Positions 13,056 to 24,899 of a stretch of DNA of 64,000 nt are shown here, one piece after another. The translations under genes were made by a program, and so were the position numbers. Position 1 is the stretch's first letter; each line of letters opens with the position of its first letter. Below the pieces are notes generated by a model. It saw only the letters and a program-made list of their open reading frames with translations. It searched no databases and was not told the DNA's origin. This stretch comes from Anisus vortex (lineage: Eukaryota > Mollusca > Gastropoda > Planorbidae): assembly GCA_949126835.1 (NCBI GenBank), contig OX421508.1:16638398-16702397 (forward strand), written 5' to 3'.

Positions 13056-13108
13056 AGACCAAGTGAAGAGCTTTTTATCAAAATTGAGTTAACAATTGAT
13101 TTTGATAG

Positions 13109-13171
13109 TGAGTGTGTATGTGTGTGAGTGTTTATGTGTGTGAGTGTGTATGTATGTGAGTGTGTATGTGA
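13109..13171. repeat. Short patch of the 16-bp minisatellite unit
   Basis: About four units matching the array at 9560-10989, lying inside the outer TTAA element and 2.1 kb from the parent array. It may be a seed carried by the transposon or a transferred piece. Confidence 0.75.
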
Positions 13172-13486
13172 TAGTATCTGAATGTTAATAAAAAACATTT
13201 ATACAAAATATCAAAGATAAATTTTAAGTAATTAGTTCAATATTTGCAATTAAATGTGTGTGTTTTTCGGAGGAATACTCCAAATCTCGTAGCCATTTGA
13301 GATGTTTTTATTTCCGGCAATATAGGAAAGTGACGTAACATAAAGGATTCCGACTAGGAAAAATGAATATTGTCACGTGTTTTGAATCTATTGCCACATG
13401 TTTTGAATCTTTTCCCGGTTCTTATTTTTAACAAAATGGTTAAATATAGATTTATAGCGTCTATTTTTATTTATTTATTTCCCTTG

Positions 13487-15900
13487 GGGGACGTCCATTA
13501 ATTACGTCAACAATTTTTATGCGATTTTTACCTCCCCCCCTCCCCCTTGTCAACAACTGTCAAACTTTCAGAGACCCCCCCCCTATATAATTACGTCAAC
13601 AATTGGTTACCCCCCCCCCCTCAAAACAAGTAACAAAATTTTAGACGCTTACTTTTATGTTTAAAATAGATTCTAAACGGAAAGGTCTATACTATAATTG
13701 TAATACATTTTAAAACTTGTTTAAAAGATTTCTAATTGACTATAATTCTCATACGTTTACTGTTGTTCTTTTCATATAATTTTAATAAATAATGTTAGAT
13801 TCACACAAAACAATTCTTAAAATGTCTTGCTAACACTATTTATACTTAGATATTGTGTTTCTTTTCTTCCAAATACCAACTATGGCTTGCGATAAAAACA
13901 ACATCAAACCAAATGTTAAGTTACAGTTACAATCCTTTGTGTCAGAAAATTGTTAAAAAACGTCTTTAACGATGGCTCGTTGTAAACTATGTTCCCAACA
14001 GATAAGCAGGACTAAACATCCTTGATTAACATCGTCATCCTCTTCATATGCTTTTTAATATCATGATAATCGCAAATTTGATTATCACAATTGAAAGCTA
14101 TTATCGGTTTTTATCGATTAGCCCATATTTTTTTTAGTTCTAAAGAATGTTATGTTAAAGCGTACAAAATCATATTGTATTCAAATAAATCAACCTCTTG
14201 AATGCCCTGCAAACACTAATTAAATTTGAATTATTTTTAAAATATACCTACAAAACTACGCACATTTGGCTTTTCCGGCCTGTAACTTGTGACATTGTGC
14301 GAAAATGGGGGGGGGGGGGGAGAGAGAAACCGAAATCCGGAATTAAACCGGTTTTACAGAACCAAAAACCGGTTTTAGCATACCTAGTTTTAACCATATG
14401 TTATTATTCCTTCTTACATTATTGTGCACACACACTTTATATACTCACGGTAGTTGTCTTCCCTGTCCCCCTACCTTGCACTATTTGCAACCCACTCCTT
14501 GCAATACTGGCGACGCCACTGATACTAATACATTTTTAGCTCAATGATTAAATTTTTCCAGAAAATTAGAAATAAAAACGTAAAAATTACTAAATATGTA
14601 GCCTAATCGACCTAATTTTAATATTTCACCTATTATAACGTAGTGAGCAAAAATATATTAGTTTATATATCAGAATTAGGGATGTTAAAAGGAAATAAGG
14701 TAGGCCAATTATTTCGTACTTTATGGGGTGGGCCAAGAATTATTTTTCTGAAGGAAATATTTTTTAAATAACCATGTTGGATTCACAAAATTCACTTCAT
14801 CCAATGCTTTGCAAACATTAGTTATAGTCTCGGCGAGGGCCTATTATTGTTTTTAGTTCTATTGTCAATCCCAGCTATCGCTTACATGGCTTATATAACG
14901 AACGCCAGACTTTGGCGCCTAGCCTAATTTAGATGTACTGAGCGTCAAAAAAACTGGGTTTCTGAACGTTCTCTGCAGACAGTTTGTTGGTGTGTTTGTG
15001 TTCCTTTGTTATCCCAGCCACCATGTTTCGCTAGTCTAGGGTTACCAGACGTCCGGCAAAAGGAGGACATGTCCTCCTATTTAGACTCTTGTCCTCCGTC
15101 CGGCAGGCAAAGCACATTACCTATAAAATGTCCAGCTTTTGTAATATTTTATGTTTTGTAGGCATAGGGACAAATACATTTTATAATTAGAATAAACATG
15201 TTAAGAATATAATTAATAAACAGGTGATTATTTGTACTAGAAAAGAATTATCTGTTTTTTTTTTAGAAGACTCGTGCATGAGCTTTAAAGTTGCCCAACC
15301 AAATGCAAGCTGCCCATCAGCCTACATTGAATTTATATGTTATTTTTAACAAAACTGTTTCTTACTCAGTTTACCAATAGACATTTAAACTTAGTGGCAG
15401 CTCTTGTAATAATATTATACTGATTGCGGGCTAAATGCGAAACTATGCAATTGAAACACAATGTCCTCCTTTTTGTCTCTTGGTGTCCTCGTTTTGACAC
15501 CCATGTGTCTTGCAACTCTACGCTAGACAGCAAAGGTGATGGTTTTCTACAATCGGTCGGTCACTTTGCCTTACTAACAATTGCATTAGTTTCCACCCAT
15601 ACATAGATCTACAAACTAGCAAGATGGACACAAAAAGGACATATCAAATGTAGTTTCCATAATTGATATATTTGTATTAACGTAAAATGTAAAACTATGT
15701 TGTTAATGTTATTTATGTAAGTTTAACAGGACAAATGTAGAATTTAGTACTAAATTTGTATCATTATTTACTTCATAAAAAGTAACATTGTTGACGTCAA
15801 CTTTTCTTGACCTCCCCCCCCTCCCCCATGTCAACAATTGTCAAACTTTTTCAGACCCCCCCTTCCCCCTATTTTGTTGACGTAATTAATGGACGTCCCC
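13487..15900. mobile_element. Middle nested DNA transposon with 27-bp perfect inverted ends
   Basis: 13487-13513 and 15874-15900 are perfect inverted repeats of 27 bp starting GGGGACGTCCATTAATTACG. A TTG trinucleotide flanks both sides (13484-13486 and 15901-15903), a possible 3-bp target duplication as in PIF/Harbinger-type elements. The subterminal C-rich block (about 13531-13585 and 15810-15870) is repeated in the same orientation at both ends. I see no transposase. A fragment reading 'tggcgacgccactg' near 14508-14521 may be the end of yet another element. Confidence 0.8.
15037..15520. mobile_element. Innermost hAT-like MITE with 8-bp target duplication
   Basis: Left end TAGGGTTACCAGACGTCC and right end ...TTGCAACTCTA are imperfect inverted repeats. 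'gtcctcct' blocks lie just inside both ends. The flanks cgctagtc (15029-15036) and cgctagac (15521-15528) form an 8-bp target duplication with one mismatch, the hAT signature. At 484 bp without a transposase ORF, it is non-autonomous. It sits wholly inside the 13487-15900 element. Confidence 0.8.
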
Positions 15901-16192
15901 TTGTGATACGTCACTGCCGTATGAGGCTATTCCAAATCTCGTTCCTTTGAGAAAAACCTCTTCACTTGGTCTTTAAAGATAAAATCACATCTCGTGGGCA
16001 ACCATTAACAGTTGGTTATTTTTTCCGCTTCTTACACTTTATAAAACTTTTAATTGATACGCGGACAGACACACAATACACACACATATTCAACGAGAAA
16101 AACTTTCGATAACTAAAACTTAAACAAAATAGAGTCAAATGTAAATGATAGAGCTCATATTCTTGCGTTGTATTACTCTTTACATTTCTTTT

Positions 16193-16440
16193 GGGGTCGC
16201 GGTGGCCGTGCGACAACGCGTTCGGCTGGCGTACTGAAGGTCCTGGGATCGAATCCTGGCGCAGGCTAGGATTTTTTACCGGGTCTGGAGGGTGTCCCTG
16301 AGTCTACCCAGATAGGTACCTGACCTTAGTTGTTCATGGTGCTGGCCACACAAACAACTAGTACGCCGTGGCCCCCTGAAACTGGTGAACGCTGCTTCAC
16401 CTGCCCTATAGATCAATTTGGTCCGATTTTGCTTTACTTA
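16193..16440 (+). mobile_element. tRNA-derived SINE, near full length
   Basis: A tRNA-like head carries an A-box-like block (GTGGCCGTGCGAC from 16203) and a B box GGATCGAATCC (16246-16256). A body of about 170 bp follows, with 'ccctgagtctacccag', 'gctggccac' and 'cctgccctatagatca', ending in 'ctttactta'. From memory this body resembles a central domain widespread in mollusc and coral SINEs (Meta-SINE type). Partial copies occur at 26800-26910 (minus, body and tail) and 31335-31392 (plus, head). Confidence 0.8.
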
Positions 16441-16458
16441 GATTTCACATGGAACCCT

Positions 16459-16877
16459 TCACTTGTGCAGACCAGCATAATTTTGGAACAAGTGTGTTCA
16501 TAACTGTTCTTCACTTGTGCAGACCAGCATAATTTTGGAACAAGTGTGTTCATAACTGTTCTTCACTTGTGCAGACCAGCATAATTTTGGAACAAGTGTG
16601 TTCATTACTGTTCATTACTTGTGCAGACCAGCATAATTTTGGAACAAGTGTGTTCATTACTGTTCATTACTTGTGCAGACCAGCATAATTTTGGAACAAG
16701 TGTGTTCATTACTGTTCTTCACTTGTGCAGACCAGCATAATTTTGGAACAAGTGTGTTCATAACTGTTCTTCACTTGTGCAGACCAGCATAATTTTGGAA
16801 CAAGTGTGTTCATTACTGTTCTTCACTTGTGCAGACCAGCATAATTTTGGAACAAGTGTGTTCATTACTGTTCTTCA
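16459..16877. repeat. 52-bp minisatellite (8 units)
   Basis: Tandem units with core 'cacttgtgcagaccagcata' and 'tggaacaagtgtgttcat'. It starts about 20 bp after the SINE 3' end. Confidence 0.95.
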
Positions 16878-17757
16878 TTATCTCTCTTTCTTTTGTTTTT
16901 TTTATACTCTCCTTTTCCCAGGCCCCACGAGAGGGGGGTACGGCCGGTACGCCCTACCAAGGCCCATAAGAGTTTAGGGGGCCCATGAATATTTAAATTT
17001 AAAATTAAATCGGCAATTACGCAACTGTTTATTTAATTGTTGCTATAAAGCTAAGAGAAGATGCCCCAAAACCTCCTACAATCTCTATTGGCACAGGGTG
17101 CCCTTCATTTTGGTATTCTTTGTATGTGTACTTGAACATTTTGTTAAAAATGCAAAGAAGCATCTAGTTGTAATATTATTTTTTTTATTAATTATTTTTG
17201 ATAGTATTTGGGATCTCTTTTTTATTATCTTTCACCAGAGACACTTACAAATATAGATCTATGAGCCTTACAGGCTAACAGTTTTCCCTGTTAGCTTAGT
17301 AGCCGTAAATACTCTATGTCACTGCATACTAGTATGACACGCAAAGTTAGTTAGTCGATCATTTTACACTTTAATGATTTCCTGTGCGGTAGCCAAGAAG
17401 GAAGATTTAAAGTATCAAAATTTTGGACAAATGTATTGAAAATTTAAAACACTTTTTTTATGTCATTTAACAAAATGTATTTTGGGAAGAGTCTGTACAA
17501 ATAAAAATATGTGTCAACTGTATTGCTACAGCAGATCTAACCTTTGCAAGATCAATACTGAAGCGTGTACATCTTCATAGAATTTTTATGAGTACACCGT
17601 TCGAATAGCTTCCGAACATGAAACTAGACTATATTAGTAGAAAGACATGAAAGGCAGAAAAAAATAATTAAAAAGTGTTCAGTGAATGAAAAGAGTGTAT
17701 AATCTAACAGTCTAATTGACAGCATCTCCTGTGGGATAGTCGGTACAGTGTTAAACC
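16878..17757. other. Gene-free spacer
   Basis: No supported gene, transposon end or array. A small GC-rich patch lies at about 16920-16985. Confidence 0.5.
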
Positions 17758-18298
17758 TAAACCTGACATCATGTAAATGACATGACAATCGATGTTTTAC
17801 TAAACCTGACATCATGTAAATAACATAAAAATCGATGTTTTACTAAACCTGACATCATGTAAATAACATAACAATCGATGTTTTACTAAACCTGACATCA
17901 TGTAAATAAAATAAAAATCGATGTTTTACTAAACCTGATATCATGTAAATGACATGACAATCGATGTTTTACTAAACCTGACATCATGTAAATAACATAA
18001 AAATCGATGTTTTACTAAACCTGACATCATGTAAATAACATAACAATCGATGTTTTACTAAACCTGACATCATGTAAATAAAATAAAAATCGATGTTTTA
18101 CTAAACCTGATATCATGTAAATGACATGACAATCGATGTTTTACTAAACCTGACATTATGTAAATAACATAACAATCGATGTTTTACTAAACCTGACATC
18201 ATGTAAATAACACAACAATCGATGTTTTACTAAATCTGAGATCATGTAAATAACATAACCATGGACGTTTTACTAAACCTGACATCATGTAAAATAAA
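17758..18298. repeat. 43-bp minisatellite (about 12-13 units)
   Basis: Core 'aaacctgacatcatgtaaat' followed by 'aacataacaatcgatgtttt'. Variants alternate in a block pattern: three or four neighbouring variants recur as a group, pointing to duplication of multi-unit blocks. Confidence 0.95.
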
Positions 18299-19117
18299 AC
18301 TTTTTTTAGCCCGAAAATGGTGGCGTAAAAACGGCGGCGCCAAAATATTCTGCTTCGATGGACGTCGTCTGACCCTAATTGATATTATAACATAATGAAA
18401 AATTACATACCTAGGCTGCCCTAGCTAAAATCTAATAATATCATTTCTTTTGTTTTTTTTTTAGTTCTAACCTGTCTGATTCAAAATAAATTATTGAATT
18501 AATTTTGCTAACTAAACGTAGGCCTACCCACAAATTTGAAAGATTTGAAAGTAGTGTAAGTCTCATAAAGTCATAAAGAAAGTTTTTTAACAAAATGTCG
18601 AGCTAGAAAATAATCGGATTTTTGTAAAACGTATTATAGATGCAGTTTTTGTTTTTGAATACCAGGCATTTGCGTTCCTTCGCAATATCGAGACATTAAG
18701 CATAGACGAGTAGGCAATTTATATGAAAAATGATACACTTTGAGAATATTATTTTATTACTGGGTGATGAAAATGCTAAATAATACGATAAAATCCTTAA
18801 CATCTGGGATTCTAAATACAAAAAATGTGTGGGTAAAATCAAAGTGGCCAAGAACGTAGCAGTAATTGTTGACTTTACTATTGATATTAAAATATATTTT
18901 TTCTATCATAGACACAGGTAACCGCAAAAGTCAAAACAGGTAAAAGATGTATGCAACGCAGTGATATTTGAAAACGATTGGACAAATTAATTTCAATAAT
19001 TATTTCAATACACGATTCAAGAGATGGCTAATAAATGTAATATTAATACTGACTTTAAGTAATATAGCGTTTGGGGGATTAAACACTGAGCTATATGTAT
19101 GTATGTATATATATATA

Positions 19118-19155
<38 letters not shown>

Positions 19156-19794
19156 AGTGCTCAACCAAGTAAATTGACGAGTCTTAAATCTTATGCATGC
19201 ATAAATTGTGGATGACACATAATTTCCGATCCTATTCGCTAAATTAGATTTAAAAAAATGGCTGCATTTTGCTATAAATTAATTCTGGCCTGATCACTTT
19301 TAATATTGAAGACATAATTCTCACAATAATACGTATAGCCTTTGTTTATTTGTAGTTGGCCTGAACTTGCTGTTGAAAGTGCAATGAATTTCTCAACATC
19401 CGTGAATATTAATTAAGTCAGAAACAAGGCGTAAATCTCTGCTTTCAATCGTAATGGTTGCCATTGTAAACAAAACAAAATGAAACCGGAAGTTCAACAA
19501 TGCACTTGAAACATGCCGAAAAGATAATTATACGACTGTTTACGGGAATAAATAGGAAATGCGTTTTCACACAAATTGCCTAAGACTCGCCAATTGTCGG
19601 AGAAAATGCGGACTTTCCGGTGTTTTCGATTCAGCTTGACTTTTCAGCGAAAAGTTTGTGCAGCCCGGCAATTGTTAAGTGCCACACTGTGTAACCTAAA
19701 TAGATAACAATATAAACGTACATAACTTTCGTAAGAATAGTGAGCTTATTTAACATGTATTTCGCGTTGAAAAGCAATATTGAAAAAAAAAATT
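18299..19794. other. Gene-free AT-rich region with an AT microsatellite
   Basis: No supported gene. A TA dinucleotide tract at about 19100-19155 contains a central break and could fold back on itself. Confidence 0.55.
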
Positions 19795-19866
19795 CTCACC
19801 AGCGGGGAATCGAACCCCGGTTTCAGGCGTGACAGGCGGGGAAACTTACCACTATACTACTGAGGG
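19795..19866 (-). pseudogene. tRNA-Asp(GUC)-like gene, decayed
   Basis: On the minus strand the 72-nt sequence matches tRNA-Asp. The D arm contains TAGTATAGTGG, the anticodon loop is CTGTCAC with anticodon GTC, and the T arm GGGGTTCGATTCCCC is perfect, followed by a T10 run (forward A-run about 19783-19792) as Pol III terminator. However, the 3' half of the anticodon stem reads GCCTG where GCGGG would be needed, giving two mismatches, and the acceptor stem has two more. The promoter parts are intact and the structural parts are damaged, so I call it a pseudogene. Confidence 0.7.
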
Positions 19867-20705
19867 GATGACATTATAGGCTTTTTATAGCATAATTATT
19901 TCTTCGTAGCTTTTGTAATGATTCTGTTATCTCACAATGATCAATGTGCATTTCACTATAATTGTGCAAAGACAATTGAATCTAAATTATTATCAACGAG
20001 TTACATTCTACATTTCTATAAATTCTTCATTCTGTTAATAACGAACTTTTCCTCATATTGTTGAATCTGTACAAAGACCTTTTCAAACAATTTCACGACT
20101 AAGAACTAATACAAAATTGCACGATTATAGCCCTTTAGGCCTACTATTTTTATTTCCACAAATTCTGTTATATCAAGACAAGGAAGACTATAAGCTTATT
20201 CAAAAATAAGTGCCAAAAATGATGGACCGTTTTTTTCCTTTTAATTATTTGTTTCCAGTTTATGGGCCTATTTGAAACTGTTTGGAAGAATTATAGAACG
20301 GAGATTATTAGAATTGTTTTAGAAAGAACCAGTCAATATTATTTTAGAATTCACAAACTATAGAAGAATTATTTTGCTTTTTTAACCACTTGCTTATGAT
20401 ATAGTGTAGGTAACTTAGCGCAGTGCCGATATGATAGTCAATGAGGTTTTTCGAACACAAAACATACAATATATGCGACACACTGGTCACTGTAGGTACA
20501 TACTACTAATTGTAAAAGGGGCGTCTCTTTTAAAGTAGTGTAACAAATTGAGAAGAGTACAATAAACATAAGAGAAAGTACTACTAGCTGGTATATAAAA
20601 TTACAATGTACAAGAACATATAAATTTATTGATTATTGTTTAGTTGGTGAGAAAGAGAAGCTAGATAGACAATACATACAAAACTTAAACTCTCTTGGAA
20701 TATAG
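19867..20705. other. Gene-free AT-rich spacer
   Basis: No supported gene, array or transposon end. Confidence 0.5.
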
Positions 20706-21838
20706 GGGTGTGTCACGGTTCTGGACGCAACCATGACTTATTAGCTCTAATGTAGATAAATAGTAATGTAGAACGTAAGATCATAGATTAGCGTAAGCTT
20801 AGGATAGAAAGGAGGAGAGTAGTCTGACGTCATAACACACATCTCTCTCTCACGCAACTGTAACTATCCAGCCACCCTTCAACACCTCTCCCCAACCTTC
20901 ACTACATTCTATTATTTCCCCATTCAGAGATTACTAATTAAATGCTGCCGAAATGGTATTCAATGTTGGATGAATGAGAGTGTGTATGTCAGTTATGTGA
21001 AACCTACAATGTATATATTTATATCATGTCTTCGATTATTAATTCATGTTGTTATTTTAATATGTTTATACGGATATCACTTTAGTAACTATTAATTCAT
21101 ATTGCTAACTCAACATACATGTATATAGGCATTACGCCATTCTACTCCTAGCTTAACCCTCACCTTTGCCCCCCCCTTCCGTGCTCTCCCCTGCCACCCC
21201 CCTTATCTTCCCTTCACATACCCAACTCACGGGGCAGCGGCTTGTTAGTTAATCCCTTAGTCCCGCTGGCTCCTGAGAAACTGACCAGAGAAACCGTTTC
21301 ATACATACATAACACTTGTCGGGGAAGTTTGACCGCTGACCACTTGACATAGAGATATTAAATCCCCTGTAGGGAAGATGAATCATTTCCCCTCTCCTCT
21401 GTTCCCCTGCCACCCCGCTTGTTGGCTGTATTAATTGCTTTCATCTACACCCCCACCACATCTACTCCCCCCCTGCCCCCTCTAGTGAGTCATCCCTTTA
21501 GACAGAAATATCTCCGAACTAGCCAATCGGAATCATATTTAAATCTAAATTAAGGAAGTTAGCCAACCAAATTGAGATAGACCACGTGATTTAGAGTCGC
21601 AAGAACGCAAGCGCAAAAAACTTAGAAGTCAGTCTTGGTTTGGCTCTCGGGCTGTAAACTTGGATCTGTATATTTCGACTCGCATATTACCCCCCCCCCT
21701 CCCCCTACATGCTTAGACACTAGATTTCGCCCAGTAATAGAGTTTTCAAAGTGTAGTTGTGTAACTTAATGATAGACCACATGACAATACCATACGCTTG
21801 TGTTAGCTGTTATTGTATCGATTCGTGTATATTACCCT

Positions 21839-22382
21839 ATAGAGCGTTCGCAATGGGCGTGGATTAGGTTTTTTAGTGACGAATTTGTGAAAATATAGAA
21901 CCCACTTGAGGTACAAATGTAACGTGTTAAAGTTGTTCTTCATCATGCTAAATTCACATCTGAATATCCTACTCACAAATTAGGAGGTAAATAGTCGTAG
22001 ATCATCTACCTAGTCCAACAGAAAGCCTGACATGGTATTTTTCCAACGATATTCAACATTTTACGCCCATTTTAATATCTTCATATCCGACCGGTAAGTG
22101 TTGCAATTGAATAGAGCGTTCACAATGGGCGTGGCTTAGGCTTTTTAGTGACGTATTTGTGTAAATAGATGCCACTTGGTGTACAAAAATGGTGAAGTAC
22201 TTCTTTATCATGCCAAATTCACATCTGAATATTGGCAATCCTACGCACAAATCATTAGATAAATCGTCGTAGATCATCTTACTAGTACAAAAGAAAGACT
22301 GACATGGTATTTTTTCAACGAATTTCAACATTTTAAGCTCAATTCATCATCTTAATATCTGGCCGGTAAGTGTTGCATTTGA
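21839..22382. repeat. Tandem duplication of about 272 bp
   Basis: 21839-22110 and 22111-22382 are two diverged copies in direct orientation. Both begin 'agagcgtt-(g/a)caatgggcgtgg' and end 'ccggtaagtgttgca-ttgaa'. They form the left part of the element inserted in LTR B. Confidence 0.8.
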
Positions 22383-23312
22383 ATGGATTTATTGAAGTGA
22401 ATTATTTGAGTCATTCGTTATTTTCATTGCAGGCCTAGTCGTTCAATAGTAATATAACATTTTTAATGTAAGAATCTTCTTGTGATAGGTCTATTAATCT
22501 AATATAGAATTAATAAAATCCATATTAATACATTAATCATCATTTTAAACACAAAATATCAATAAAAAAAGCTCGAGCCTATATACAGCGGCCATTGTAC
22601 ACCATTACACATAGTAAACAAAAAACACGTGATTTTTGTCACGTGATTGCAAACGCCCTATTGATTTTATTGATATTATAATTAGGTCTATGCAGAATGA
22701 TTTTCCGGTCACGTGATGTTGGGTAAATACACTTGTAAACATTAGCAAAGGCTTACTGCGCTGCTGTTGGGTGCGCAAATTATACCGCTAAATTATCATG
22801 TAAGGAATCTATAATCTTTTCATCGATTTCCTTTGAAAGATGAACAAAAAGTGAAATCGGTATTGTCCTTTAATAATTGTATGTCTATAAACATTGTTCC
22901 ATCTGTGAGCATCATTTATAATTTCACAATATTCAAGGATTCCTAACAAGCATAGGTGCCATTAAGATCAATGTAAAATCAGCCATTTTTTTAGTTTACA
23001 ATGCATCACGTGATCGATTTTCTGTCTCTAAGGAATTTTGCATAGACCTCATTATTGATGTCATTGCGAATAATTGTAGGCCTAATCGTTCGGTACAACA
23101 TTAATTACATGTATTCGCCCTATTTAAAAATTTAAATACTGCAGATTAATTGATTAATGTGATTAGGCTAGGGCCGGCTAGACCTATTTACATAAATAAA
23201 AACAAGCTCGAGCCTATATGACACTATATAGATACAGCGGCCATTGTGTACACCACTACACGAAACAAACAAAAAACACGTGTTTTTTGTCACGTGATTG
23301 CAAACGCCCTAT
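21839..23312. mobile_element. CACGTG-rich inverted-end element inserted in LTR B
   Basis: The left end GAGCGTTCGCAAT and right end ATTGCAAACGCCC are inverted repeats. The flanking TATA/TATT agrees with a 4-bp target duplication when compared with the uninterrupted copy A (TATT). Internal copies of the same ends occur at 22111 (left type) and about 22645-22660 (right type), so the insertion is tandem or nested. The right ends carry paired CACGTG motifs and a 'ctcgagcctatat' block, seen at about 22571-22650 and 23208-23300. No ORF is present. Confidence 0.65.
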
Positions 23313-23794
23313 TGGATTACTGAATGACAATATACATTATAACCATCACCAGAGATTTGCTTGTGTACACCTTAGAACTGTTTGTGTGTGTATCTTATGT
23401 CATCTAACGAGCCAGGAGAGAACTAAACAATATTCCAGGTCGATTACAGCGTCGATACATCATACTCTTACGACAACAAGCCACAATAACCCCAATCACC
23501 CACATCTCGATCCTGACAGGGTGTATACATGGTTGTGTTATACAAGTGACCCATGTTAAAATAGTTGTACATCAATATCTGATTACAGGAGATAAGTAGA
23601 AATACAATATTGACTCCTCTCAGTACTCGACCTAAACTGTCTAAACGCCTCTTTAGATTAATTGTCTCCCCCTCCCACTCCTAGAACCAGCGTACTTAGA
23701 TGAACAGGGAGAAATCTTATATCCAATGCAAGATAGAAAGGGGGATGGGGGAAGGGTCCGGAGGGGAGGTCCGGCATTTTTTTTCTCTCTCGAG

Positions 23795-24055
23795 TGCCCT
23801 GCCTTTTCCCCCACCAATCTTGATCTGCGTGGTGATGCCGTTAATAGTCATTAATTTGTTGTTTTTTTTGGCACTGATTCGCATACCATATGATGAGGAA
23901 GTTTGTTCAGTCGTTCCACTAGATTAGCTAACTCTTCCTCACTCCCGGCGAGTCCATCTATATCATCTACAAATCGAAAGTTGGTGATCCTTCTGCCATT
24001 TATGCTGACTGTCCCTTCGTGATCCTCTTGTGCATCCGACATTATTCTCTCCAAG
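23795..24055 (-). pseudogene. LINE reverse-transcriptase fragment
   Basis: On the minus strand, the frame starting at 24054 encodes a block of LINE reverse transcriptase with the catalytic-type motif FVDDIDGLAGSEEEL (F-x-DD box), followed after a frameshift by SSYGMRISAK...KLMTING in the next frame. The order fits the RT palm region of RTE/CR1-type elements. It is frameshifted and lacks the rest of the protein, so it is a dead fragment. Similar C/T-rich stretches ('ccggcattttttt' to 'gccctgccttttccccca') lie on both sides, at about 23771-23815 and 24111-24155. Confidence 0.8.
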
Positions 24056-24159
24056 AAGATGTAAAAAAAAGTGGGGCGGGGGAGGAAAGGGCCCAGAAAA
24101 GATCTCGTACCGGCATTTTTTTTTCTCTCGAGGGCCCTGCCTTTTCCCCCAATAGTTCA

Positions 24160-24899
24160 TGTATTCCTGTAAAAACAAGACCAATATATGTCTGTCTCTC
24201 TTTTCAACTGTCTGACCCCCCCCTCCCTCATTATTTAATTTGAATTTTATTCTCCCCCTTAAATGACTTCGTATCATCAACATATATAATTACCGTGAGT
24301 TTGTTTATATGTTTGTTTATATATTTATTTGACTATTCGGGCCAAAAATTAAATGTATAAATTGGAAACGTCCTCCAAAAGATAATTTTATTTTATCACT
24401 TATAATCACAAATGTGATGATTTAAAAAATCCAAAATGTTATATCCATCTATGCAAATAAATATAACGGTACATAGCAAATGGCCGTTTCCGTTCATTTA
24501 CTATATTGAACGCGAGTTTCACTATGTTGAACGCGAGGGTCTTTTCGGGTTTTCCCAATTCTGCTGTTGTTTTTTCTAATGTGGCGAGACCTTTTTTAAA
24601 AGTTACGCACCGCAATTTTCTTGGAGAGTTTGAATGGTGTAGGCTACTTTGAAAAAAAACTATCATATGACGCAATGTCTATCAAATTATTTTTTTTTTA
24701 ATTATTGATGTTTGCATTATCATTTAAGTAAAAGTAACCAAATGTTTTAATTATTTAATGGATTTACATCGCTATTGAGAATATCCTTTAATAGGCGACT
24801 GTATAAACTCTATAAATTAAATGAAACGAATTATAAAAAAACAAACAAGTTAGGCTTATAAATGATTACTTTCAAATACCGGCTACCATAAGCTTGACA
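24160..24899. other. Gene-free AT-rich spacer
   Basis: No supported gene or transposon end. Confidence 0.45.

Larger units (their letters stand above)
13056..15972. mobile_element. Outer nested DNA transposon, TTAA target duplication
   Basis: The ends are inverted repeats. The left end starts AGACCAAGTGAAGAG (13056) and the right end is its reverse complement (to 15972), with similarity over about 27 bp. Both sides carry TTAA (13052-13055 and 15973-15976), the target of piggyBac and Kolobok elements. Without the inserts listed separately the element is only about 500 bp, so it is non-autonomous. It contains a short patch of the 16-bp minisatellite unit at 13109-13171. No transposase is visible, and the superfamily rests on the TTAA alone. 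Confidence 0.8.
20711..23518 (+). mobile_element. Solo LTR, copy B, carrying an insertion
   Basis: It starts TGTCACGG (20711) and ends CCTGACA (23518), flanked by GGGTG on both sides (20706-20710 and 23519-23523), a 5-bp target duplication. It aligns with copy A (2333-3543, inverted) from its start to about 21838, then again from about 23309 ('attggattactgaa' against 'attggataattgaa' in A). The intervening 1.5 kb is a separate insertion. Without it the LTR is about 1.3 kb. No internal retroelement genes are present. Confidence 0.8.

Noticed and set aside
21661..21720. Possible full retrovirus-like element between the two LTR copies
   Set aside because: The two LTRs are in opposite orientation and 17 kb apart with unrelated sequence between; each has its own target duplication, so they are separate solo LTRs.
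22053..22331. 92-codon minus-strand ORF
   Set aside because: Lies inside the 272-bp duplication of the inverted-end element. Its counterpart in the first copy is not open, so no selection is evident.
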